From Merdiplasma sp045118075 (GTDB taxonomy: Bacteria > Bacillota > Clostridia > Lachnospirales > Lachnospiraceae), in the NCBI GenBank assembly GCA_045118075.1, contig JBGUOI010000282.1, forward strand, positions 1 to 6,112: 6,112 nucleotides of DNA. Direction: 5' to 3'. The notes below the pieces were generated by a model. The model searched no databases, was not told the origin of the DNA, and saw only the letters and a list, made by a program, of their open reading frames with translations. The position numbers and the translations under genes were made by a program. Positions 1-5,225 of this stretch are shown here, one piece after another. Each line of letters begins with the position of its first letter. Position 1 is the stretch's first letter.

Positions 1-494
1 CCGAGGATCGGAAACTGCAGGGGATCTTAAGCAACCTGAGCGTATCCGGAAATATCAATATCGCCCTGATGGACCGCAACTCAAACAGCCTTGGTGTTAT
101 TTCAACCAAAAAAGAAGCCATGGAGGCTGATAAAGGCATTGAAGAGTTCAAGATCAAGACACCTTCGCCGGACAAAAAGATCGTTGAGCTTTCGGGCGGA
201 AACCAGCAGAAATGCATCGTTGCCAGAGGCGTTGGGACAAACCCGAAAGTCCTGATCCTGGATGAGCCGACAAAGGGTATCGATGTAGGAGCTAAATCAG
301 AGTTCTACCAGATGATTTGTGAGTTTGCAAGACAGGGACTGGGCGTGATTCTGATCTCCTCGGAGATGCCCGAGGTCATCGGCCTGTCCGACAGGATCAT
401 CGTAATGAAATCCCTGAGGATCGTCGGAGAGGTAATGAGGGAAGAGGCAACCGAGGATAAGCTGCTGAGTCTTGGAATGATGGGGGAAGAGTGA
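1..494 (+). CDS. Sugar ABC transporter ATP-binding protein, C-terminal part (5' end outside window)
   Basis: This is the C-terminal part of the tandem-ATPase subunit that drives monosaccharide import (RbsA/AraG/XylG/MglA class) at the inner face of the membrane. The reading frame is open from position 3 to the TGA at 492-494, giving 163 residues of a protein normally about 500 long; the first ATPase domain and the Walker A of the second lie upstream of the window. It begins with an EDRK motif typical of the second domain of this class. It continues with the ABC signature LSGGNQQK (from 189), Walker B VLILDEP with catalytic Glu (249-269), then PTKGIDVGAK and SSEMPEV. In RbsA-type second domains this last motif carries Glu where most ABC ATPases have the switch His, so that is not a defect. 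The permease starts one base after the stop, so the two are translationally linked. The family is certain; the sugar cannot be read from this subunit. Confidence 0.95.
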   Translation, partial: EDRKLQGILSNLSVSGNINIALMDRNSNSLGVISTKKEAMEADKGIEEFKIKTPSPDKKIVELSGGNQQKCIVARGVGTNPKVLILDEPTKGIDVGAKSEFYQMICEFARQGLGVILISSEMPEVIGLSDRIIVMKSLRIVGEVMREEATEDKLLSLGMMGEE

Positions 495-495
495 T

Positions 496-1494
496 ATGGA
501 AAACAGGAAGGAAAAAAAGGGCATACTGAGCATCATCGGCGGTGACAAGCTCATCCTGCTTGTTGCGATCGTGATCGTGTTTGTTCTGTTTACGGCTCTC
601 AACAAAAACTATTTTTCATGGACGAACATCGTCAACCTGATGATCGCCGCCTCCCTGGTGGGACTGGTCGCCGTAGGACACACCTACCTGATCATCGCGG
701 GTCAGAATGACCTTTCCCCGGGCTCGTTGGCAGCGTTTTGCGGAACACTGGCTGCACTGCTGCTTTCGAAGGGACTGCCGATCGTCCTGGCGATTCTGAT
801 CGTGCTGGCAGCCGGCGTCGCAGCGGGACTGTTCAACGCATGGATGGTCAACAGTATTAAACTGGAAGCATTTATTGCCACGCTGGTTACGCAGAATATC
901 GTCCGAGGCTTTGCGTATATCATCTGTGACGGTAAACCGATCTCTATCAGCAACAAAGCATATCTTGCGATCGGTAAGACGCGTATCCTGACGATACCGC
1001 TTTCCGTATGGCTGATGATCCTGGCATTTGTCGTGTTCGGCTTCATCCTCTCGAGGACCCGTTTCGGACGCAGTGTTTATGCGATCGGCGGCAGCAAGGA
1101 AGCAGCAAGACTGGCCGGCCTTAATCCCCAGCGCATCATCACGACCTGCTTTATCATCATCGGCGTGCTTACGGCGATCGGCGGCATCGTTTTCTCATCG
1201 AGAATGAATTCCGGACAGCCGGCAGCGAACGTAAACCTTGAGTTCGATGCCATTACAGCCGTTATCCTGGGCGGCGTCTCATTCGCAGGCGGCGTAGGCG
1301 GCATGTTCGGTACCGTTCTTGGCGTTATCCTTATCCAGGCATTCAACACCGGCCTGATCATGGTCAATGTCTCCACCTTCTGGCAGTACGTAGCCAGAGG
1401 CGCGCTGCTTTTGTTCGCGCTGACTTCCGACTATATCCGTAAGCAGAGAAGAGAGAAGGAACTGCTCGAAGCGGCAATGAAGAATATCAAATAA
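496..1494 (+). CDS. Sugar ABC transporter permease (RbsC/AraH type)
   Basis: This is the membrane subunit of the same importer, 332 residues, a normal length for the RbsC/AraH family (about 320-340). A charged cytoplasmic N-terminus (about residues 1-17) is followed by many hydrophobic segments, the first around 18-36 and the next around 45-68, with about eight to ten in total. Family landmarks are the GQNDLSPGS loop (the usual version is GGIDLSVGS), a cytoplasmic loop GRSVYAIGGSKEAARLAG that should contact the ATPase, and near the C-terminus FDAITAVILGGVSFAGG followed by a glycine-rich helix. The ATG at 496 overlaps nothing but sits 1 bp after the ATPase stop, with the purine-rich end of that gene (GGGGGAAGAG) serving as ribosome binding site. 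The protein ends in a charged tail. It probably works as a homodimer with one ATPase chain and the downstream binding protein. Confidence 0.96.
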   Translation: MENRKEKKGILSIIGGDKLILLVAIVIVFVLFTALNKNYFSWTNIVNLMIAASLVGLVAVGHTYLIIAGQNDLSPGSLAAFCGTLAALLLSKGLPIVLAILIVLAAGVAAGLFNAWMVNSIKLEAFIATLVTQNIVRGFAYIICDGKPISISNKAYLAIGKTRILTIPLSVWLMILAFVVFGFILSRTRFGRSVYAIGGSKEAARLAGLNPQRIITTCFIIIGVLTAIGGIVFSSRMNSGQPAANVNLEFDAITAVILGGVSFAGGVGGMFGTVLGVILIQAFNTGLIMVNVSTFWQYVARGALLLFALTSDYIRKQRREKELLEAAMKNIK

Positions 1495-1496
1495 TG

Positions 1497-1527
1497 ATGT
1501 CAGGACTCTGTAATATGAGTTTGACAT
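1497..1527 (+). other. Imperfect stem-loop between permease and binding-protein genes
   Basis: Three bases after the permease stop, ATGTCA (1497-1502) pairs with TGACAT (1522-1527) and ACTC (1505-1508) with GAGT (1517-1520). There is one G.T pair and one bulged G, leaving an eight-base AT-rich loop. The next bases are AAAAG, not a T run, so this is not an intrinsic terminator. It could stabilise or demarcate the mRNA ends, or be a protein-binding dyad. A TTGACA (1521-1526) lies in the right arm, but I find no matching -10 at 16-19 bp, so I do not call a promoter. Confidence 0.5.
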
Positions 1528-1537
1528 AAAAGCGAAA

Positions 1538-1558
1538 TGTAACTGTTGTGTAACTGTT
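1538..1558 (+). repeat. 10-bp direct repeat upstream of the binding-protein gene
   Basis: TGTAACTGTT occurs at 1538-1547 and again, perfectly, at 1549-1558. The two are offset by 11 bp, about one helical turn, so both copies face the same side of the DNA. The pair ends 12 bp before the ribosome binding site of the binding-protein gene. Tandem half-sites like this suit an AraC-type or similar activator, but no binding is shown by the sequence, and chance cannot be excluded. Confidence 0.5.
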
Positions 1559-1570
1559 TATCTTTTTTTG

Positions 1571-1576
1571 AGGAGG
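1571..1576 (+). promoter_or_regulatory. Ribosome binding site of the binding-protein gene
   Basis: A perfect AGGAGG lies 7 bases before the ATG at 1584. It is clearly stronger than the site of the permease, fitting the need for excess binding protein over membrane subunits. Confidence 0.85.
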
Positions 1577-1583
1577 AAACAAA

Positions 1584-2567
1584 ATGAAAAGAAAAATGAT
1601 GAGTCTCGTGCTGGCAGCAGCAATGGTCGCCGGAATGGCTTCCATGACAGTCATGGCAGAAGAGGACCTGCTGGTCTACGGTATCTACAAAGCCGGTGAT
1701 CAGACATGGTTCATCGACGAAGGCGAAGCGGCAAAGAACGCTGTGGAAGCCCTCGGCGGAGAATTCGTTTTTGTTGATGCGAAAATGAATCCCGAAGAGT
1801 ATCTGAAAGCTGTTGACAATGCGGTTGCTAACCATGCTACCGGTATCGTGACCTGTATCCCGGACCAGACCCTTTCCCAGGCTGCTCTTGATGCTGCCGG
1901 TGATATCCCGATGGTCGCAGCCGATGATGCGCTGCAGGATGCAGACGGAAACAAGCTGGCTCCGTGGGTAGGCATCAATGCTTATGTGATCGGTGCTGCC
2001 AATGGTGAGTGGATCGCCAACTATGCAATCGAGAACGAGCTTCTTGACAAAGAAGACACCGGTCTCCTGATCATGACCATGGATACCGTTTCCAGCTGCG
2101 TACCGCGTGCTGAGGGCGAATTTGACAAGTTCACCGAGATGTGCCCGGATTTCCCGGAAGACCGTATCTTCTATGCTGACTATGACGGAACGACCGATAA
2201 GGGCAATACCGCTTCCGCAGCTGTATTCACAGCTCATCCCGAGATCAAGACCTGGCTCGTAACCGGTGCCAACGAAGAAGGAACCATCGGTGCCTGCCGT
2301 GCACTTGAGACCCAGGGCCTGGATGCTGATGCCTGCGTAGTCGGCCTTGGCGGATATATGGCAAAAGACGAGTGGAATGACAAGGGCGCTGACGGCACCT
2401 GCATGAAGGCTGCAGCTTACTTCTCATCCCTTCAGGTCGGCGAAGGCTCCATCAATGTCCTGATGCAGATGATCAACGGCGAAGAGCCCGACATGGAGAC
2501 TGCTGTTGACGCTATCATCGTTACACCTGAAAACTACAAAGAAGTTATGGGCAAGGATGCTGAGTGA
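1584..2567 (+). CDS. Sugar-binding protein of the ABC transporter, AraF-like
   Basis: This is the extracytoplasmic substrate-binding subunit of the importer, 327 residues. Residues 1-25 form a signal peptide (MKRK, hydrophobic core, then VMA before EED) with a type I cleavage site. There is no lipobox cysteine, unusual for a monoderm binding protein. The rest follows the periplasmic-binding-protein type 1 fold. From memory of E. coli AraF it aligns along its length: K36 and W42 match ligand residues Lys10 and Trp16, C91 in GIVTCIPD matches Cys64, D114-D115 the Asp89-90 pair, R175 Arg151 and N230 Asn205. Two contacts differ: Q40 for Glu14 and G257 for Asn232. The ligand is therefore probably a pentose or related sugar, not certainly L-arabinose. 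The gene follows the permease after 89 bp and is probably co-transcribed, with possible extra control from the spacer. It ends 3 bp from the convergent AraC-type gene. Confidence 0.93.
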   Translation: MKRKMMSLVLAAAMVAGMASMTVMAEEDLLVYGIYKAGDQTWFIDEGEAAKNAVEALGGEFVFVDAKMNPEEYLKAVDNAVANHATGIVTCIPDQTLSQAALDAAGDIPMVAADDALQDADGNKLAPWVGINAYVIGAANGEWIANYAIENELLDKEDTGLLIMTMDTVSSCVPRAEGEFDKFTEMCPDFPEDRIFYADYDGTTDKGNTASAAVFTAHPEIKTWLVTGANEEGTIGACRALETQGLDADACVVGLGGYMAKDEWNDKGADGTCMKAAAYFSSLQVGEGSINVLMQMINGEEPDMETAVDAIIVTPENYKEVMGKDAE

Positions 2568-2580
2568 TCATCACTGCAGC
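2559..2580. other. Small dyad spanning the two convergent stop codons
   Basis: AGTGAT and ATCACT flank a single C at 2569, and GCTG/CAGC extends the arms with one bulged G. As RNA this gives a stem of about seven pairs with a seven-base loop. Neither direction has a T run after it, so as an intrinsic terminator it is weak. It is the only structure available between the transporter operon and the convergent regulator gene. Confidence 0.35.
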
Positions 2581-3428
2581 CTGATCGTGTCCCTGTAAGT
2601 GCCCGGGGTGACACCTTCCCATTTGCGGAAGGTTGAGCAGAAGGCACTCTCGGAAGAAAATCCGGATTGAAAAGCGATCTCCTTGATGGACATCTCACCG
2701 CTCTGAAGCAGGTACTTGGCAAAGCCGAGCCTGGTCGCGATCAGGAACCTGTGCGGTGTAAAGCCGGTCTCCGCTGTAAACAGCCTGGTAAAATAGTACG
2801 GGCTGAGCGAGACGTGGCCGGCAATGTCCTGAAGGGAGATCGCTTCTTTAAAGTGTTCGTTGATATAGGCCATTGCGTTTTCGATGACCTCCGAGCGGGA
2901 GATCTCACCCGGCATATCCGGGTGAACGGTGATCAGATCGGAAAGCATCGATGTGATATACCGGGACATGTCCGCTTCACGAATAGGAGCTTTATTGGCA
3001 AACAGGCGGTAGATCTTTTCGAGCGTATGAGTAAACGGATAGGAATTGGGCGGAGTGATGACATTGCCGCAGCTGTCCGTAGCCAGATGGTAGAACTGAT
3101 CAGCCAGGGCTCCGTTAAAATGCAGCCAGGAGATGACCAGAGTCTGATCAGACAGGTTTCCGTATTCGTGCGGGAGACGGCAGTCCAAAAGAACGATCTT
3201 TCCTTCGGTAACGACCTGCCGTCTGCCGTTGTAAACAAACGTCAATTGTCCGGAGTCTATATGCATGAGCAGGTAATTGTCGTAGTTGGCCCGCCTGAGG
3301 TAATACCCCGGTTCATAGGTGAATTTACCCGTGATGACCGGATAAAGGTATACCTTTGCCGCGATCGTACTCGGCAGATAGACAAAATACTCGGATTTTG
3401 GGTTGACGAGGGGTTCTTTCGAATACAT
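2571..3428 (-). CDS. AraC-family transcriptional regulator, likely regulator of the sugar transporter
   Basis: This is a cytoplasmic DNA-binding regulator of 285 residues, a standard AraC/XylS length. The N-terminal half (about 20-115) looks like a small-molecule-sensing cupin domain: HIDSGQLTFVYNGRR, then a DCRLPHEY strand-turn region. The C-terminal domain (about 183-282) has two helix-turn-helix motifs, ISLQDIAGHVSLSPYYFTRLF (197-217) and MSIKEIAFQSGFSSESAFCSTF (246-267), with the family markers GFTPHRFL and VTPGTYR. The ATG at 3428 has AAAGGAG 10 bases upstream; a second ATG at 3433 is out of frame. It converges on the binding-protein gene with 3 bp between stops. AraC-type genes beside sugar importers usually activate them in response to the imported sugar, so control of this transporter is a reasonable inference. 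Its own promoter and a leader stem-loop are listed separately. Confidence 0.94.
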   Translation of the reverse strand: MYSKEPLVNPKSEYFVYLPSTIAAKVYLYPVITGKFTYEPGYYLRRANYDNYLLMHIDSGQLTFVYNGRRQVVTEGKIVLLDCRLPHEYGNLSDQTLVISWLHFNGALADQFYHLATDSCGNVITPPNSYPFTHTLEKIYRLFANKAPIREADMSRYITSMLSDLITVHPDMPGEISRSEVIENAMAYINEHFKEAISLQDIAGHVSLSPYYFTRLFTAETGFTPHRFLIATRLGFAKYLLQSGEMSIKEIAFQSGFSSESAFCSTFRKWEGVTPGTYRDTIRLQ

Positions 3429-3451
3429 GACATATAGTCTCCTTTTTTTGT

Positions 3452-3481
3452 CGGAGCGGGATATTCCCGGTCCGTTTTTTT
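3452..3481 (+). terminator. Rho-independent terminator on the + strand, at the 5' side of the AraC-type gene
   Basis: CGGA-G-CGGGA (3452-3461), loop TAT, then TCCCG-G-TCCG (3465-3474) form a GC-rich stem with a single G/G mismatch, followed by seven T (3475-3481). It points away from the transporter and sits just beyond the start of the convergent regulator gene, so the only + strand message it can end is read-through from the transporter operon. Read on the - strand the same stem lies in the regulator's mRNA leader, between its promoter and ribosome binding site. Confidence 0.65.
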
Positions 3482-3510
3482 ATTCTATCACAGGCGGGAG
3501 GGGCAGACAA
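3482..3510 (-). promoter_or_regulatory. Promoter of the AraC-type regulator gene (- strand)
   Basis: On the - strand, TTGTCT (3510-3505) is separated by 17 bp from TAGAAT (3487-3482), and a TG one base before the -10 makes it an extended -10 promoter. Transcription would start near 3475, so the regulator mRNA would begin almost directly with the stem-loop at 3452-3474. The spacer contains a C-rich strand complementary to the G-rich block. Confidence 0.6.
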
Positions 3511-3564
3511 TCCGGAGGGAGGAACAACGCTTTTCAGGTTTTTTGCCTGATATTATTCATAGAC

Positions 3565-3593
3565 TTCACAAAGCCGATGTTTTTATGTATAAT
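3565..3593 (+). promoter_or_regulatory. Promoter of the STAS-protein gene
   Basis: TTCACA (3565-3570) and a perfect TATAAT (3588-3593) are 17 bp apart, a near-consensus housekeeping sigma-A-type promoter. Transcription should start near 3600, leaving a leader of about 59 bases before the ATG at 3659. It is divergent from the regulator promoter; the two -35 boxes are about 55 bp apart. A small dyad, TCAGG (3534-3538) with CCTGA (3546-3550), lies between them. Confidence 0.8.
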
Positions 3594-3640
3594 AGGTCCA
3601 AAAGCAATTCCGAAATCGGATTCAGAGAGATTTGGATAGA

Positions 3641-3647
3641 AAAGGAG
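3641..3647 (+). promoter_or_regulatory. Ribosome binding site that fixes the STAS start
   Basis: AAAGGAG lies 11 bases before the ATG at 3659. An in-frame TTG at 3632 is upstream of this site and has no good site of its own, so the ATG is the preferred start although the spacing is slightly long. Confidence 0.7.
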
Positions 3648-3658
3648 TTAAAACTGAC

Positions 3659-3961
3659 ATGGTGGTTCAAAAAGAAAGACAGGGTTCAACGGTGACCTTC
3701 AACGTTTCAGGGGAGCTGGATACACTCTCTGCACCCGAACTGGAAAAGGCAATGGCACCCGAACTGGATACAGCGGATAAAGTGGTGCTTGACCTCACTG
3801 ATCTTCAGTACATTTCATCTTCAGGTATCAGGGTCCTGCTGGGCGCCCACAAGAAGCTGATGGGCCGCGGGGAGATGATCATCCTCAATCCGCATGCGGA
3901 GATCATGGAAGTATTTGAACTGACCGGCCTGGCGGATGTGTTTGACATCAGACAGGAATAA
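3659..3961 (+). CDS. STAS-domain protein, anti-sigma-factor-antagonist-like
   Basis: This is a single-domain cytoplasmic protein of 100 residues, the usual size for SpoIIAA/RsbV-type STAS proteins. It has the family order: an N-terminal strand pair ending in VSGELDTLSAPEL (16-28), VVLDLTDLQYI (42-52), the phosphorylation loop SSSG (53-56) leading into helix IRVLLGAHKKL, then EMIILNP and a C-terminal ELTGLADVF. In SpoIIAA and RsbV the phosphorylated Ser follows an Asp (D-S-S/T-G). Here S54 occupies the phosphoserine position and S53 replaces the Asp, as in many orphan STAS proteins. Such proteins bind an anti-sigma factor or a partner kinase/phosphatase, but no such partner is encoded nearby. 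Promoter and terminator on either side indicate a single-gene transcript. The role could be general stress, envelope or c-di-GMP-type signalling; the sequence does not decide. Confidence 0.9.
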   Translation: MVVQKERQGSTVTFNVSGELDTLSAPELEKAMAPELDTADKVVLDLTDLQYISSSGIRVLLGAHKKLMGRGEMIILNPHAEIMEVFELTGLADVFDIRQE

Positions 3962-4007
3962 CAGTTATGTCTTTTGATTCCTTGTGAATCGATCATTGAA
4001 CAAAAAG

Positions 4008-4045
4008 AAGACCTGCAGGAGAGCAATGCTCCCGCAGGTCTTTTT
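4008..4045 (+). terminator. Rho-independent terminator of the STAS gene
   Basis: AAGACCTGC (4008-4016) pairs with GCAGGTCTT (4034-4042). An inner GGAG/CTCC extends the stem across one A/C mismatch to a seven-base loop, and the T run continues to 4045. It lies 46 bp after the STAS stop. An A-rich stretch before the stem (4002-4006) may let it also work on the opposite strand. Confidence 0.9.
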
Positions 4046-4075
4046 CAGCTTTCAGGACATCTTTTTTTGGTTCTC

Positions 4076-4103
4076 TTGAATTTTAATATATTCCGGCTAT
4101 AAT
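4076..4103 (+). promoter_or_regulatory. Promoter of the secreted repeat-protein gene
   Basis: TTGAAT (4076-4081) and TATAAT (4098-4103) are 16 bp apart. The start would be near 4110, giving a leader of about 32 bases that holds three tandem TAAT units (4114-4125) and then AGGAGGGG (4128-4135), 6 bases before the ATG. The unstructured AT-rich stretch ahead of a very strong ribosome binding site suggests high translation. Confidence 0.7.
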
Positions 4104-4141
4104 TTATTGTGAGTAATTAATTAATTCAGGAGGGGTTATCT

Positions 4142-5209
4142 ATGAAAAAAGTTATTGTAATGTTTGCGGCAGCGGCCATGCTGGCTGCGGTTTCACCTGT
4201 CTGCGCAGCTGAGATCACAACAGCTGACGGCGTTATGTCCATTACTACGCCGGGCGATGAATGGAAAGAAACAGTGGACCCGAATTACTGGTTCGTAGTT
4301 TCCGATGGTAAAAACACGATCACGGTCGACCACCTGAGCAACGGTGAAAATCTGCCGGCTGTGGACGTCGCAGGGCCGGAATACGGAGCAGTATACCAGG
4401 CATTTGTATCCACCAGGAATGAAGTATTTGTTGTGAAGGGACTGGCAGCTTCCCAGGAGGAGCTTGATAAAGTCATGCAGGCGATCGGGACGATCAAAGT
4501 CCTGAAATACGACACAAAGACGGCTATCCCGAAAGAATCGGAAGCAGCCCAGGCCAACCAGTTCGGCATCAGGCCGATCAACGCGACCTACTATGTGACG
4601 ACAGAAGAGCTGAATGTCCGCAACGGCTGTTCCACAGATGAAGCAGCGATCGGCGCAGTACACTACGGCGAGGCGGTGACTGTAACAGGAGCTGTCACAA
4701 AGGACGGAGGAGATTATGGCTGGTTCCAGATCCAGTACAACGGAGGGCCGGCCTATGTTTCAGGCGGTTTCCTCTCTGAGACGGCTCCGGCAGTAAAGAG
4801 TACCGAAAAAGCAGAGACCGAAGCGGTTGAAAAAGTTCAGTGCGAGTATTGCGGCGAGTGGTTTTATGCCGGAAATGATTACAGGAACCATGTGATGGCG
4901 GCCCATCCGAATTCAAATTCGACCGAGGGCATGGAACAGTGCCAGTACTGCGGCGAGTGGTTTGTACCGGGAGATGCCTACAGGGAGCACCTGCTGTCTC
5001 ATTCGATGGAAAATCTGTACGATGGTAAGGTACAGTGCGAGTACTGCGGTGAGTGGTTCAATGAAGGAAACGACTATCGGAATCATGTAATGGCGGCTCA
5101 TACGAATTCCGAAAATGAAGGTAAGGTACAGTGCGAGTACTGCGGTGAGTGGTTCTTTGAAGGAAATGATTACAGGAACCACGTGATGGCGGCTCATAAC
5201 GGACAGTAA
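4142..5209 (+). CDS. Secreted SH3b protein with four C2H2 zinc-finger-like repeats
   Basis: This predicted exported protein has 355 residues. Residues 1-22 are a signal peptide (MKK, alanine-rich core, VCA before AEI; signal peptidase I type, no lipobox). Residues about 23-125 form a domain with WKETVDPNYWFVVSDG and an ITVDHLSNGENLP stretch that I cannot assign firmly. Residues about 149-213 are a bacterial SH3 (SH3b) domain with TTEELNVRNG and GWFQIQYNGGPAYVSGGF, a fold often used to bind cell-wall peptides. After an acidic linker, residues 234-352 carry four repeats of C-x2-C-x12-H-x3/4-H, each starting C-E/Q-Y-C-GEWF. The pairs are C234/C237-H250/H255, C267/C270-H283/H287, C299/C302-H315/H320 and C331/C334-H347/H352. 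Metal binding, probably zinc, is inferred from the ligand pattern. Promoter and terminator indicate a single-gene unit. The function is unknown: wall-associated metal binding or a host-facing role are both possible. Confidence 0.9.
   Translation: MKKVIVMFAAAAMLAAVSPVCAAEITTADGVMSITTPGDEWKETVDPNYWFVVSDGKNTITVDHLSNGENLPAVDVAGPEYGAVYQAFVSTRNEVFVVKGLAASQEELDKVMQAIGTIKVLKYDTKTAIPKESEAAQANQFGIRPINATYYVTTEELNVRNGCSTDEAAIGAVHYGEAVTVTGAVTKDGGDYGWFQIQYNGGPAYVSGGFLSETAPAVKSTEKAETEAVEKVQCEYCGEWFYAGNDYRNHVMAAHPNSNSTEGMEQCQYCGEWFVPGDAYREHLLSHSMENLYDGKVQCEYCGEWFNEGNDYRNHVMAAHTNSENEGKVQCEYCGEWFFEGNDYRNHVMAAHNGQ
4841..5197 (+). repeat. Four tandem coding repeats of about 32 codons
   Basis: The Cys/His units begin at 4841, 4940, 5036 and 5132, so the period is 33, 32 and 32 codons. 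Unit 2 is the most diverged (VPGDAYREHLLSH, His spacing 3 instead of 4). The first 36 bases of units 3 and 4 (5024-5059 and 5120-5155) are identical, while the last 36 bases of unit 4 (5162-5197) differ from unit 1 (4871-4906) at only two positions. Unit 4 therefore looks like a recombinant of units 1 and 3. Confidence 0.9.
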
Positions 5210-5225
5210 GACAGACGGGAGTCGA

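Noticed and set aside
1521..1549. Promoter for the binding-protein gene from the TTGACA at 1521
   Set aside because: The sequence 16-19 bp downstream (around TGTTGT) does not resemble a -10 box, and the TTGACA is explained by the hairpin arm.
1500..2237. Long - strand open frame of 245 codons opposite the binding-protein gene
   Set aside because: It is a composition shadow of the binding-protein gene, without a ribosome binding site or family features.
2667..3437. Long + strand open frame of 256 codons opposite the first AraC-type gene
   Set aside because: It has no recognisable domain and lies antisense to a clear AraC-family gene whose codon structure explains the open frame.
3403..3639. 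+ strand frame of 78 codons across the divergent control region
   Set aside because: It runs through the terminator and both promoters, has no ribosome binding site and no recognisable domain.
3632..3658. N-terminal extension of the STAS protein from a TTG at 3632
   Set aside because: The best ribosome binding site (3641-3647) lies inside this stretch, and the STAS fold starts just after the ATG at 3659.
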